64,000 nt of DNA from Agromyces sp. Marseille-P2726 (GCF_902809835.1 NZ_CADDWM010000002.1:39973-103972), one strand, 5' to 3'; counted from the stretch's first letter, positions 34,427 to 44,164 are shown. Numbers and translations: made by a program. The notes: a model not told the origin generated them from the letters alone.

Positions 34427-35827
34427 TTGAGTGGACTCGTGACCCACGTGGTCGACGCGGACTACCTCGTCGTGGGTGCCGGTGCGATGGGAATGGCGTT
34501 CACCGACGCCCTGATCGAGCACGCCGACGACGTGCGAATCGCCCTCATCGACCGTCGCCACGGCGTCGGCGGACACTGGCTCGAGGCGTATCCGTTCGTT
34601 CGGCTGCATCAGGCGTCGGCCCTCTACGGCGTTGCCTCGACCCTGCTCGGCGGCGGTCGCGTGCAGCACCGCGGCCCCGAGGCCGGCCTGCAGGAACGCG
34701 CGACGAAGGCCGAGATCTGCGCCTACTACGAGGATGTGCTGTCCGACCGGTTGCTCGAATCCGACCGGGTCGAGTTCTACCCGGGCAGCGAGTACGTCGG
34801 CGACCGCACCTTCGTCTCCCGCGTGTCGGGCGAGCGGTTCACCGTCACCGACGGATGCCGCATCGTCGACGCGCACTACCTCGCCCCCCGGGTTCCGGCC
34901 GAGAAGCCGCCGCCGTTCGGCGTCGCCGACGACGCCAGCGTCGTTCCCGTCAACGAGCTGGCGCACGTGGAGCATGCTCCGAGCCAGTACGTGATCGTCG
35001 GGTCGGGCAAGACGGCGACCGACGCCTGCGTCTGGCTCCTGACGGGCGGCGTCGAGCCCGACGCGATCTGCTGGGTGCGGCCTCGAGAGCCGTGGATGTT
35101 GAATCGCGCGGTGATCCAGCCGGTACCCGAGGTCTTCCTCGGCATGGTCGCCGACACGATGCAGGCGGCCGAGGCATCCGCATCGCTGGAGGACCTCTTC
35201 CTGCGCCTCGAGGACGCCGGCATCATGCTCCGGATCGACCGCGCGGTGACACCCATGATGGCCAAGACGCCCACCCTGGCCGCCTGGGAACTCGATCTGC
35301 TGCGCACCATCGAGCAGGTCGTCCGGCTCGGGCACATCGCGCGGGTCGAACGCGGACGCATCGAGCTCGCCGACGGCGCCGTCACCATCGCTGATGACGC
35401 GCTCGTCGTGCACTGCGCGGGTGAGGGCCTCATCTACCGGCCGCTCATTCCCGTCTGGGCGCCCGAGGCGATCACGCTGCAGCCCATCCGGGCGGGGTTC
35501 CCGTGCTTCGGGGCGGCGCTCATCGGTTACGTCGAGGCGACCCGCGACGACGACGACGAGAAGAACCGGCTGTGCCGGCCGTCTCCCTATCCCGACTCGA
35601 TGGCCGCCTGGGCGCGCATGACCGTGGTGGGGGCCCGGAACGCGAGGGAGTTCGGATCCGAAGCCGACATCGCCGCCTGGGCGTCGACGGTCGCACTCAA
35701 TCCCGCCCGCATCGCGCCAGGAGCTCCTCGTTCCGCCCGACTCGACGACACGCTCGATCGGGTGCAGACCCACACGCGGCCGGGCCTGGCGAGGCTCGCC
35801 GAGCTGAGCGGCATCGAGCCGACATGA
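34427..35827 (+). CDS. FAD/NAD(P)-binding flavoprotein (monooxygenase-like)
   Basis: 466 aa. N-terminal FAD fold YLVVGAGAMGMAFTDALIEH with the Glu/Asp-ending strand ALIDRRHGVGGHW; a second nucleotide fold QYVIVGSGKTATDACVWLL near 185-205 marks a two-dinucleotide flavoprotein of the FMO/thioredoxin-reductase-like type. Substrate unknown. TTG 34427 is the longest start; GTG 34439 is possible. It overlaps the MFS gene by 4 nt (ATGA), so its product or substrate is probably exported by that carrier. Confidence 0.78.
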   Translation: MSGLVTHVVDADYLVVGAGAMGMAFTDALIEHADDVRIALIDRRHGVGGHWLEAYPFVRLHQASALYGVASTLLGGGRVQHRGPEAGLQERATKAEICAYYEDVLSDRLLESDRVEFYPGSEYVGDRTFVSRVSGERFTVTDGCRIVDAHYLAPRVPAEKPPPFGVADDASVVPVNELAHVEHAPSQYVIVGSGKTATDACVWLLTGGVEPDAICWVRPREPWMLNRAVIQPVPEVFLGMVADTMQAAEASASLEDLFLRLEDAGIMLRIDRAVTPMMAKTPTLAAWELDLLRTIEQVVRLGHIARVERGRIELADGAVTIADDALVVHCAGEGLIYRPLIPVWAPEAITLQPIRAGFPCFGAALIGYVEATRDDDDEKNRLCRPSPYPDSMAAWARMTVVGARNAREFGSEADIAAWASTVALNPARIAPGAPRSARLDDTLDRVQTHTRPGLARLAELSGIEPT

Positions 35828-37278
35828 CCCGCGAAGCGAATCGGGCGACCAGACCCTCCGGGGCCACCCGACACTCGGCGTGGACGATCGCCGCGCTCTG
35901 CACCGGCACCGCACTGAGCGCCCTGAACTCGGGCATGGTCGCCGTGGCGCTGAGCACACTGCGCCGGGAGTTCTCGGTCGACGTCGCAACGGTCACGTGG
36001 GTCATCTCGCTCTTCTACCTCGCGTCGGCGGTGCTGCAGCCGTTGATGGGCCGGCTCGCCGATCAGTACGGCCCGCGCCGCGTGTTCATCGCCGGCACGG
36101 TGCTCGTCATCGTCGCGGGCGCACTCGGCCCGTTCTCGCCGACGATCGAATGGGTGGCCGCTGCGCGAGTGCTCCTCGCGATCGGCACGGCGACGACCTT
36201 TCCGTCGGCCGCGGCGATGCTCCGATCGATCGCCGCTGTGTCGGGGGGCAGCGCGCCGAAGATGATCGGGCGCATCCAGCTGGTCGACACGAGCACGGCC
36301 GCGATCGGACCGGTGGTCGGCGGCGTGCTCCTCGTGCTCGCAGGATGGCAGGCCATCTTCTGGATCAACGTCCCGCTCGCGCTCGTCGCCATCGTGAGCA
36401 CGCTCATCCTCGCCCCCCGAGACGAACCGCGGCCGAGGACGCCGCTGCGCAAGACCCTCGCCGAATCCGACATCCCGGGCATTCTCGCGTTCAGCGTGAC
36501 GGTCGTCGCCCTGCTCATGTTCCTGCTCGACCTCACATCCGACCCGAACTGGCTGCTCATCGCCGTCGCCGCGGCATCCGGAGCCCTGTTCGCGTGGCGG
36601 GAGCTGCGCTGCAAGGTGCCGTTCATCGACCTGCGGCTGCTCGCCGCGAACGCGCCGCTCGTGCGCGTCTACGTCTCGTTCATCCTCGCGACCCTCGTCT
36701 TCTACAGCGCGCTGTTCGGCATTCCCCAATACCTCGAGGATCACGCCGGGTACAGCACCGACCTGGTCGGCGTGCTCCTCGTGCCGCTCGCCGCCTTCAA
36801 CGCGGTGCTGGCGCCGTTCGCGGAGCGCCTCATCGACAAGCGCGGCCTGCGCACGGCCGTCATCGTCGGCACGACCGCGCTCGCCGTGGCGACGACGGCG
36901 CTGCTCCTGCTCGGGGTATCGACCGCACCGTGGCTCGTGCTCCTCGTGACCGCGGCGATCGGCGTGCCCTACGTGCTCGTGCTCATCTCACTCACCCAAT
37001 CGCTCTACGTCGCCGCGCCGGCCGACCAGGTCGGCGAGGCCGCCGGCTTGTTCCAGACGGCGCGATCGCTCGGCTGCATCGGCTCCACGGTCGTCGTCGG
37101 CGTCGCGTTCGCTTCGGGCACCGGCCCGAGCGACTGGATGCTGCTGGCGCTCGTCACCGTGGCGCTCGCGATCATCGTCGTGACGGTGGTCGCACTCTGG
37201 CGACCTCGCTCGACCGCCGACGTGCCGCCGGGCGATCCGGGGCCGCCGATCAGCGACACGCCAGCGTCTGCTCGATGA
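35824..37278 (+). CDS. MFS transporter, DHA2-like multidrug exporter
   Basis: 484 aa, about 14 helices, with the MFS loop motif GRLADQYGPRRVFIAG (about 79-94) and ALNSGMVAVALSTLRREF in helix 1. Drug:H+ antiporter family 2 or related sugar/acid carriers; substrate not determinable. ATG 35824 overlaps the flavoprotein stop. The 3' end overlaps the convergent HExxH protein by 29 bp. Confidence 0.86.
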   Translation: MTREANRATRPSGATRHSAWTIAALCTGTALSALNSGMVAVALSTLRREFSVDVATVTWVISLFYLASAVLQPLMGRLADQYGPRRVFIAGTVLVIVAGALGPFSPTIEWVAAARVLLAIGTATTFPSAAAMLRSIAAVSGGSAPKMIGRIQLVDTSTAAIGPVVGGVLLVLAGWQAIFWINVPLALVAIVSTLILAPRDEPRPRTPLRKTLAESDIPGILAFSVTVVALLMFLLDLTSDPNWLLIAVAAASGALFAWRELRCKVPFIDLRLLAANAPLVRVYVSFILATLVFYSALFGIPQYLEDHAGYSTDLVGVLLVPLAAFNAVLAPFAERLIDKRGLRTAVIVGTTALAVATTALLLLGVSTAPWLVLLVTAAIGVPYVLVLISLTQSLYVAAPADQVGEAAGLFQTARSLGCIGSTVVVGVAFASGTGPSDWMLLALVTVALAIIVVTVVALWRPRSTADVPPGDPGPPISDTPASAR

Positions 37279-38416
37279 GCGCATCCGAGGGGCGTCCGTA
37301 GAGACTCTCGCCGTTCCCATCGGCGTGGAACCCCATGCCGATCGCCCATGCGGTGGCCCACGCCTCGTTGGCCTCGCGGGTCGCCGGCTCGGGAACGCCC
37401 CACGGGCACTTCGCGATCATCGCGTGCCCCACCTCGTGGGCGATGAGCGACTGCACGCCATCCGAGGGCCACAGCTCCGCGACCGAATCCGAGAGCTGGA
37501 TCGTGGCCACTCCGCCGCCGGGCTCCCAGGTCGCCCAGCCGCCGTACGAACCGCCCGACCCGAAGCCGTTCACGATCGGGGCCCAGTCGATCTCGATGAG
37601 CACCCCGCCCGCGAGCGAGTGTGCGAACGCCTCGGCGGCGGCGCGCTGCTCGGCGAGCGGGCCCGCGTTCTCGGCCTCCTCTGCGGCGTGCGAAGCCTGT
37701 GCGGCGCTCGCTGCGACGACATACTCCTGGATCTCGGCGGCTGCGGCGAGGCTCCACGGGGCCTGCGCGGCGATCGCCGTCACCTCGCCGATGGCGGCTC
37801 TCAGGGCGAGTCGGTCGCCGTTGCTCGCCGACACCGTGGCCGCGTCGACGGATGGCGCGGACGCCGCGACCGACTCCACGAGCGCCGAACCCTCGGCGAC
37901 CACCCGCTCGCTCGCCTCCTGCAGCTCACTCGCGCGGGCCGCCGCGGACTCGGCAGCCGACTCGAGCCGCCGCGAGTCACGGTCCAGCCGTTCCGCCTCG
38001 CGATCGAGGTCGGCGAACCACGTCGGCCTCGGGCCGACGCGCTCGGCAGGCGCACGGTCCACGTCGGAGGCCCGGTCCTCCACAGCCGACGTGAGCTCGG
38101 TGACGGATGCCGCGAGGGATTCCTTCAGCGCGGCATCCGCGTACCCGTCGGCCGCCGCCGCAACGATCGCCTGCCCGATCGGCAGCGGCTCCGCGGCATC
38201 CGCTGCCGCCCCTTCGAGATCGGCGACGGCCTCGGATGCCGCAGCCGATGCCGAGGCGTGCCGGGCGACCGCCTCGTCGTACCGCGCGTTCGCGGCATCG
38301 AACACCTGCACCGCGGCCACGGCGACCGTGATCGCGGCCAGGACGACGAGGGCCAGCACCGCCCAGGCATACGACCGCCTCCGGCGTGTCGGAGCGGCGG
38401 CGGGCTGGGCGGTCAC
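37250..38416 (-). CDS. Membrane-anchored protein with HExxH metallopeptidase-like motif
   Basis: 388 aa. One N-terminal helix (YAWAVLALVVLAAITVAVAAV), then an Ala/Glu/Ser-rich region of about 200 residues predicted to be coiled coil, then a C-terminal domain with HEVGHAM at about 327 and a downstream Glu (EANEAWATAW near 349) suited to a zinc site. The domain should lie outside the membrane. No named family recognised. GTG 38416 follows CATACT by 7 nt; upstream frame is less convincing. Confidence 0.7.
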   Translation of the reverse strand: MTAQPAAAPTRRRRSYAWAVLALVVLAAITVAVAAVQVFDAANARYDEAVARHASASAAASEAVADLEGAAADAAEPLPIGQAIVAAAADGYADAALKESLAASVTELTSAVEDRASDVDRAPAERVGPRPTWFADLDREAERLDRDSRRLESAAESAAARASELQEASERVVAEGSALVESVAASAPSVDAATVSASNGDRLALRAAIGEVTAIAAQAPWSLAAAAEIQEYVVAASAAQASHAAEEAENAGPLAEQRAAAEAFAHSLAGGVLIEIDWAPIVNGFGSGGSYGGWATWEPGGGVATIQLSDSVAELWPSDGVQSLIAHEVGHAMIAKCPWGVPEPATREANEAWATAWAIGMGFHADGNGESLYGRPSDALIEQTLACR

Positions 38417-38484
38417 GTGTGCCAGTATGCGAGCCGACCTCGGGATCGGCAACGCTCGGGTGCCGATCCCGCGGTGGTGGCTCG

Positions 38485-39645
38485 TCAACCAGCGGGGCGC
38501 ACCGTCGCGAAGAACGCCCGGATGTCGCGCACGACGTCGTCGGGCACCTCGAGGGCGGCGAAGTGGCCGCCGTGGTCGAAGCGGCTCCAGTGCACGATGT
38601 TCGAGTTGTCGCGCTCGGCGAAGACCCTGATCGTCTGGAAGTCGTCCTTGAAGACGGCGACGCCGGTCGGGGCTGCGTTGACCTGCGGCTCAGCCTGGCG
38701 GCGGGCGTCCTCGAGGTAGACCCGGCTCATGCCGGCGGCGGCGTTCGCGAACCAGTTCACGCTGACCTCGGTGAGGATCTTCTCGAGCGGCACCAGCGAG
38801 GTGCCGTTGCCGAAGGAGTTGAACAGCTCGCTGTAGGCGAGCAGCCCCACCGGTGAGTCGCTGAGGCCGACGGCGACGGTCTGCGGCCGGCTCGCGTTCA
38901 TGGTGTTGTACCCGCCCACCGACTGGAACCACTGCATGTGCTCGAGACCGGCGTAGTCCTGCGGCTCGAGTTGTTCGAACTCGGCCGGGTCGCCCGACGG
39001 GAACGAGAAGAGCTGCAGCACGTGCAGGCCGAGGAAGCCGTCGGGGTTCAGCAGTCCGAGCTCGCGGGCGACCAGCGCGCCATTGTCGGATCCGTGGATG
39101 CCGTACTCGGTGTACCCGAGGCGGCGCATGAGCGCGTCGTACGCGCGGGCGACTCGCGCGGTCGTCCACCCCGCCTCGGTCACGGGGTTCGAGAAGCCGA
39201 ACCCCGGGGCATCCGGCACCACGACGTCGAAGGCGTCCTCGGCGCGGCCACCGTATGCGACCGGGTCGACGAGCTGCTCGATGAGGTCGAGATAGTCGAC
39301 GGATGACCCGGGGTAGGTGTGCGCGAGCAGCAGCGGTGTCGCGCCCTCGTGCGGCGAGCGCACGTGGATGAAGTGGATCGGCTGGCCGTCGATCTCGGTC
39401 GTGAAGTGCGGGAACGCGTTGATGCGCGCCTCCTCGGCGCGCCAGTCGTAGCTGGTGCGCCACTGCTCGACGGCGTCGCGGAGGTAGGCGTTCGGGGTTC
39501 CGAAGTCCCAGTCGTCGACGGGAGCCGGCTGCGGCAGGCGCGTGCGGGAGAGGCGGTCCATGAGGTCGTCGAGGTCGGCCTGGTCGATCTCGACGCGGAA
39601 GGGGCGGATGTCGGTCGTCGCGGTGGTGCTCGTGGTGTTCGTCAT
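38485..39645 (-). CDS. Epoxide hydrolase (EHN family alpha/beta hydrolase)
   Basis: 386 aa: N-terminal EHN domain (RPFRVEIDQADLDDLMDRLS, about 13-110) followed by an alpha/beta-hydrolase core with LLLAHTYPGSS (oxyanion region), nucleophile-elbow GIHGSDNGAL containing the Asp, and catalytic His region WSRFDHGGHFAALE. Known EHs mostly have GGDWG at the elbow; here it is SDNG. Divergent from a WYL regulator across 62 bp. Confidence 0.82.
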   Translation of the reverse strand: MTNTTSTTATTDIRPFRVEIDQADLDDLMDRLSRTRLPQPAPVDDWDFGTPNAYLRDAVEQWRTSYDWRAEEARINAFPHFTTEIDGQPIHFIHVRSPHEGATPLLLAHTYPGSSVDYLDLIEQLVDPVAYGGRAEDAFDVVVPDAPGFGFSNPVTEAGWTTARVARAYDALMRRLGYTEYGIHGSDNGALVARELGLLNPDGFLGLHVLQLFSFPSGDPAEFEQLEPQDYAGLEHMQWFQSVGGYNTMNASRPQTVAVGLSDSPVGLLAYSELFNSFGNGTSLVPLEKILTEVSVNWFANAAAGMSRVYLEDARRQAEPQVNAAPTGVAVFKDDFQTIRVFAERDNSNIVHWSRFDHGGHFAALEVPDDVVRDIRAFFATVRPAG

Positions 39646-39707
39646 GCCTTCGACGCTACGGTCGAATCAGGCACGTTCACTTCCTAAAAGAACGAGAAGA
39701 TCGAGGC

Positions 39708-40676
39708 ATGTCGGATACGGCCGCGAGGATGCTCGCCCTGCTCTCCCTGCTCCAGTCGCGACGCGACTGGACGGGCACGCAACTCGCCGAGCGGCTCGGC
39801 GTCTCGACGCGCACGATCCGCAACGACCTCGAGCGGCTGCGCGAGCTCGACTACCCCGTCGACGCCACCCGGGGTTCCGCGGGCGGCTACCGGCTCGGCT
39901 CGGGCGGCAAACTGCCGCCCCTGCTGCTCGACGATGACGAGGCGGTCGCCGTCGCGATCGGCCTGCGCGAGGCCACGGGCGTCGCCGGCGTGGAGGAGTC
40001 GAGCGCCCGTGCCCTCGCCAAGCTCGAGCAGGTGCTGCCGTCGCGGCTGCGGCCCGTGGTCACGGCGATCGGGTCGGTCGTCGAGCGCGCGCCCGAGAAC
40101 ACCGGAACGGATGCCCCCGACCCGGAGGTCGACCCGGCGGTGCTCGCCGCGATCGCCGCCGCCATCCGTGACGTCGAGTGGTTCCGCTTCGTCGATCGCG
40201 GAACGCCGCGGCTCGTGGAGCCGTACCGGCTGCTCAGCTGGCACCGGCGGTGGTACCTGGTCGGGCGCGATCCCGGCTCGGGCGAGTGGGGCACCTACCG
40301 CGCCGACTGGATCGAGCCCCGGATGCCGACGCGCCGTCGATTCTCCCCGACGCCGCTGCCCGGCGGCGACTACACCGCCTTCGCCATGCGCTCGATCGCC
40401 GCGAGCGGGTGGAACGTGCACGCGCGCCTGCGGATCGCGGCATCCGCCGACGCCGTGCTCGCTCGCATCAACCCCGCGGTCGGCGTCGTCGAGGCCGTCT
40501 CGGAGTCGGAGTCGGTGCTGGTGACGGGCGCCGACTCGCTCGACACGATCGGCGCGTACATCGGCATGCTCGGCATGGATTTCACGGTGGAGTCCCCGCC
40601 CGAGCTGGTCCCGCTGCTGCAGACCCTGTCGGAACGGTATGCGCGGGCGGCCGCCGGTGGGAGGCTGGGGGCATGA
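39708..40676 (+). CDS. YafY-type HTH/WYL-domain regulator
   Basis: 322 aa: N-terminal HTH_11 (LLQSRRDWTGTQLAERLGVS, TRTIRNDLERLRELDYPV) and a WYL domain in the middle (WFRFVDRGTPRLVEPYRLLSW, WYLVGRD) with a C-terminal WCX extension. These bind small molecules or nucleic acid as ligands. Divergent from the epoxide hydrolase, its likely target. Overlaps the SRPBCC gene by 4 nt (ATGA). Confidence 0.85.
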   Translation: MSDTAARMLALLSLLQSRRDWTGTQLAERLGVSTRTIRNDLERLRELDYPVDATRGSAGGYRLGSGGKLPPLLLDDDEAVAVAIGLREATGVAGVEESSARALAKLEQVLPSRLRPVVTAIGSVVERAPENTGTDAPDPEVDPAVLAAIAAAIRDVEWFRFVDRGTPRLVEPYRLLSWHRRWYLVGRDPGSGEWGTYRADWIEPRMPTRRRFSPTPLPGGDYTAFAMRSIAASGWNVHARLRIAASADAVLARINPAVGVVEAVSESESVLVTGADSLDTIGAYIGMLGMDFTVESPPELVPLLQTLSERYARAAAGGRLGA

Positions 40677-41125
40677 CCACGACCATCGAGCGGCACGTCG
40701 ACATCGCGGCGTCGCCCGAGGCGGTGTTCGACCTCGTCAGCGACCTGCACGGCTACGGGCGCTGGCTCCCGTCGGCGGGCGACTACGAGGGCACGAGCGA
40801 GATCTCTCCCCCACCCGTGGCCGTCGGCACGACGTACGTCGAGCGCAGCCGCCGTGGCACACGACGAGGCGTCGTCATCGCGCTCGCGCGTCCCGATGTC
40901 ATCGCGTTCCGACAGCCCATGATCTTGCGGCCGCGGTTCGCGGGCACGATCGGGAGCACGGTGTCGATGTCGGTGGCGCCGACCGCGACGGGTGCGCGCG
41001 TCACCCGCAGAGTCGAGCTGGGGATCCCCCGACGGCTGGCGCTGCTGCGCTCGCTCATCGTCACGAGGTACACGCGCGAGAGCGAGCGGATGCTGCGGTC
41101 GCTGAAGTCCACGGCGGAGCGCTGA
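40673..41125 (+). CDS. SRPBCC (START-like) domain protein
   Basis: 150 aa polyketide-cyclase/SRPBCC fold protein: IERHVDIAASPEAVFDLVSD at the N-terminus and a C-terminal long helix. It should bind a hydrophobic ligand in a cavity. Start ATGA overlap with the WYL regulator gene implies co-expression. Confidence 0.75.
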   Translation: MTTTIERHVDIAASPEAVFDLVSDLHGYGRWLPSAGDYEGTSEISPPPVAVGTTYVERSRRGTRRGVVIALARPDVIAFRQPMILRPRFAGTIGSTVSMSVAPTATGARVTRRVELGIPRRLALLRSLIVTRYTRESERMLRSLKSTAER

Positions 41126-41227
41126 CGCGTCGCCGCGGCATCCGCTCGGCTTTCGTTCTTCCGCTCGTCACCGGGCGTGCCTAACGTGGGAGGCATCGCT
41201 CGCCGAGGAGCAGACGAAGGAGTTCGC

Positions 41228-42472
41228 ATGTCCACGAGACGCCCGATCCACGCCGCCCTGACCGCCACGGCGGTCGGCGCCCTTGCCGCCGCAACGCTCG
41301 CGGCCGCACCGGCCGCCGCCGCTCCGCCCGACGGGCGCGGCACCACCGAGCTCAGGGTCGCGACCTACAACCTCTCGCTGAACCGCAACGCAGCCGGCCA
41401 GCTCGTCGCCGACCTGGAGACCGGCACGAACGACCAGGCGCAGACGGTCGCCGAGATCATCCAGCGCGTGAACCCCGACATCGTGCTGCTCAACGAGTTC
41501 GATTTCGTCGAGGGCGGTGTGGCCGCCGACCTGTTCCGCGACAACTACCTCGAGGTGTCGCAGGGCGGGGCCGACCCCGTCGAGTACCCGTACGCGTTCG
41601 TGGCGCCGTCGAACACGGGCGTGCCGAGCGGCTTCGACCTGAACAACGACGGCGTGGTCGGCGGGGGTGACGACGCCTTCGGCTTCGGGCTCTTCCCCGG
41701 CCAGTTCGGCATGGCCGTGCTCTCGAAGTACCCGATCCTCGAAGACCAGGTGCGCACCTTCCAGAACTTCCTCTGGAAGGACATGCCAGGCGCGCTGCTG
41801 CCCGACGACCCGAACACGGCTGCACCGGCCGACTGGTACTCGGCTGCGGAGCTCAACGTGTTCCGCCTCTCGAGCAAGTCGCACTGGGACATTCCCGTCG
41901 ACGTGAACGGCAACACCGTGCACGTGCTCGCGTCGCACCCCACCCCGCCGACGTTCGACGGCGCGGAAGACCGCAACGGGCTGCGCAACCACGACGAGAT
42001 CCGGTTCTGGGCCGATTACGTGCGGCCCGGCAAGGCGTCGCGCTACATCTACGACGACAAGGGAACGATGGGCGGACTGAAGCCCGGCGAGTCGTTCGTC
42101 ATCCTCGGCGACCAGAACGCCGACCCGCTCGACGGTGATTCGGTGGCGGCCGCGATCGACCAACTGCTCGACCACCCGCGCATCCACGACCCGCTGCCGA
42201 CCTCCGAGGGCGCGGTCGAGGCATCCGCGTTGCAGGGCGGAGCGAACCTCGCGCACCGGGGCGACCCCGCCTTCGACACGGCCGACTTCAACGACAACGC
42301 GCCGGGCAACCTGCGCGCCGACTACGTGCTGCCGTCGAAGGACCTGCGCGTGCTCGACGCCGGTGTCTTCTGGCCGCTGCAGGCCGACCCGCTGTCGGCG
42401 CTCACGGGTGTGTTCCCATTCCCGTCGAGCGACCACCGGGCGGTGTGGGTCGACCTGCGCGTGCACGGCTGA
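41228..42472 (+). CDS. Secreted endonuclease/exonuclease/phosphatase-fold protein
   Basis: 414 aa. Signal peptide RPIHAALTATAVGALAAATL to about residue 34, then EEP fold: VATYNLSLNRN, VLLNEFD near 85, FVILGDQNADP near 295, and C-terminal SSDHRAVW (catalytic His). Extracellular phosphoesterase or nuclease of unknown target. AAGGAG 6 nt before ATG. Followed by a GGATGCC-based hairpin. Confidence 0.82.
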   Translation: MSTRRPIHAALTATAVGALAAATLAAAPAAAAPPDGRGTTELRVATYNLSLNRNAAGQLVADLETGTNDQAQTVAEIIQRVNPDIVLLNEFDFVEGGVAADLFRDNYLEVSQGGADPVEYPYAFVAPSNTGVPSGFDLNNDGVVGGGDDAFGFGLFPGQFGMAVLSKYPILEDQVRTFQNFLWKDMPGALLPDDPNTAAPADWYSAAELNVFRLSSKSHWDIPVDVNGNTVHVLASHPTPPTFDGAEDRNGLRNHDEIRFWADYVRPGKASRYIYDDKGTMGGLKPGESFVILGDQNADPLDGDSVAAAIDQLLDHPRIHDPLPTSEGAVEASALQGGANLAHRGDPAFDTADFNDNAPGNLRADYVLPSKDLRVLDAGVFWPLQADPLSALTGVFPFPSSDHRAVWVDLRVHG

Positions 42473-42482
42473 CGAACACGAC

Positions 42483-42517
42483 GGATGCCCCGTGGCTCGT
42501 CATGCCGCGGGGCATCC
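42483..42517 (+). terminator. Hairpin terminator built from paired GGATGCC words
   Basis: GGATGCCCCG pairs with CGGGGCATCC (10 bp), starting 11 bp after the EEP gene stop. No long U-run follows, as is common in high-GC actinobacteria. Confidence 0.6.
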
Positions 42518-42563
42518 CGGGTGCTGGCTGCCCGCCGTGCCGGCTGCGGCGGCATCCGCTCGC

Positions 42564-43097
42564 TCAGGAGCCGGGAAGGCCGACCCGGTCGGGCACGGCG
42601 CCGACGACGCCCGGGAGCCATGACTCCATCTCGGGCCAGGCCCGGCCGGTGGGCAGGTGACGCAGGAGGCGTGCCAACGAGTCGTCGGCATCGGGCCACG
42701 GGATGACCCGGGTGGGTGCCGCCGAGGCGAGGACGCCGAGCCACCAGTGCTGCCACGTCGGACGCAGGTCTTCGGGGTGCAGCACGACGTAGTAGTCGGG
42801 CACGGTGATCTCGTGCCGCTCGGCCGCCTCGACGGCTCGATCGATCTCGAGCTCGAGCACGCCGTACGTGGACTGGTCGTCGAAGAATTCGACCCAGGCG
42901 GCCGCCACGTGGGCCAGCGGATCGTGGTCGTGCACGAAGTAGGGCGCGTCGGCCGTGGCCGACCAGCGCGCGACCTCGTCGTCGGGAATGCCGTCGAACG
43001 CCAAGGCTCTGACGTTCGCGTATCCCTCGAGGGCATGGATGGCCGACGTCGACTCGTCGCCGACGACGACCAGAGTGGTACTTGCCGGTGCCTCCAT
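42564..43097 (-). CDS. Hypothetical protein (177 aa)
   Basis: Cytoplasmic protein of unknown family; Trp-, Asp- and Leu-rich, with TTLVVVGDESTSAIHALEGY at the start and RPTWQHWWLGVLASAAP centrally. ATG 43097 follows TACAAT by 6 nt (leaderless type). It lies between the MDR oxidoreductase and the EEP hydrolase genes. Confidence 0.62.
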   Translation of the reverse strand: MEAPASTTLVVVGDESTSAIHALEGYANVRALAFDGIPDDEVARWSATADAPYFVHDHDPLAHVAAAWVEFFDDQSTYGVLELEIDRAVEAAERHEITVPDYYVVLHPEDLRPTWQHWWLGVLASAAPTRVIPWPDADDSLARLLRHLPTGRAWPEMESWLPGVVGAVPDRVGLPGS

Positions 43098-43155
43098 TTC
43101 CGCATTGTACGTCGGGTTGTGGCAGGGTGCGGCAGTTCGTCGCGGTTCGGCGCGG

Positions 43156-44157
43156 TCAGGCGATCCGCAGCACGACATTGCCGCGCTTGCGCCCCGTGTC
43201 GACGTATCGATGGGCCTCGGCGACGTCGTCGAGGTCGTAGACGCGATCGATCACCGGGCGGAACGCGCCCGACTCGGCGAACCGGGCGAACTCGGCGAAG
43301 TCCTCGCTGCTGACCGGCGCGAGCTTCATCGTCACGAGCTTGCCGCTGCGCCGGCTGTGCCGCTTCGCCGAGAGCACGCCCTTGAGGTCGGTGATCACGA
43401 GGAGCAGTGCTCCCCCGGGCTCGATCGACCCCTCCACGCGCTCGAACGGGGCGTTGCCGACGCAGTCGACGATCACGTCGTACGTCTCGCCGTTCGCCGC
43501 GAAGTCGTCGATGGTGTAGTCGATGACCCGGTCGGCGCCGAGCGAGCGCACGAGATCGGCATTCGTACCGCTGCACACGGCCGTGACGCGTGCGCCGCGA
43601 AGCTTCGCGAGCTGCACGACCGCACTGCCGACGGCGCCGGATGCCCCGTTCACGAGCACCTCGGTTCCCGAACTGATCTCGACATGTGCGAGGAAGGCGA
43701 GCGCCGTGTGGCCGCCGAACACCAGCGCCACCGCCTCCTCCATGCTGAGGCTGGACGGCTTCGGGGCGATCGCCTTCGAGACAGGAACGCGGACGTACTC
43801 GGCGTGCCCGCCGAACGATCCACCGAGCATCGCGATGACCTCGTCGCCCGGCGCGAAGCCCGTGACGGCACCGCCGACCGATTCCACGACACCGGCGACG
43901 TCCATTCCGAGCACGCGCTTGCGCGGCCGGAACACGCCGAGCGAGAGCGGGATGAGGAATCCGAGCCCGTCGGGGACGTCTCGGGTGCGGAGGCGGTGGT
44001 CGGCGATGCTCACCGTGCTGGCGTGCACCCGCACGAGCAGCTCGTCGGGCTTCGGTGTCGGCTTCGGCACCTCTTCGACCTGCACGACCTCGGGCGCGCC
44101 GAACCGTCGCGCGACCGCGGCCCGCATCCGCGTGCCCTGAACACCTGTTGTCGTCAT
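43156..44157 (-). CDS. MDR-family NAD(P)-dependent oxidoreductase (quinone reductase-like)
   Basis: 333 aa zinc-independent medium-chain dehydrogenase: RAAVARRFGAPEVVQVEEVP start, NGASGAVGSAVVQLAKLRGA for the cofactor fold, and VYDLDDVAEAHRYVDTGRKRGNVVL at the end, as in quinone/enoyl reductases. Divergent from a TetR gene with a strong operator, so it is probably induced by the TetR ligand, possibly a quinone or electrophile. Confidence 0.85.
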   Translation of the reverse strand: MTTTGVQGTRMRAAVARRFGAPEVVQVEEVPKPTPKPDELLVRVHASTVSIADHRLRTRDVPDGLGFLIPLSLGVFRPRKRVLGMDVAGVVESVGGAVTGFAPGDEVIAMLGGSFGGHAEYVRVPVSKAIAPKPSSLSMEEAVALVFGGHTALAFLAHVEISSGTEVLVNGASGAVGSAVVQLAKLRGARVTAVCSGTNADLVRSLGADRVIDYTIDDFAANGETYDVIVDCVGNAPFERVEGSIEPGGALLLVITDLKGVLSAKRHSRRSGKLVTMKLAPVSSEDFAEFARFAESGAFRPVIDRVYDLDDVAEAHRYVDTGRKRGNVVLRIA

Positions 44158-44164
44158 GACGACC

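Noticed and set aside
33155..35989. 944-codon minus-strand open frame
   Set aside because: Covers the cytochrome-b-like gene and lies opposite the flavoprotein gene, with low-complexity content and no recognisable domain.
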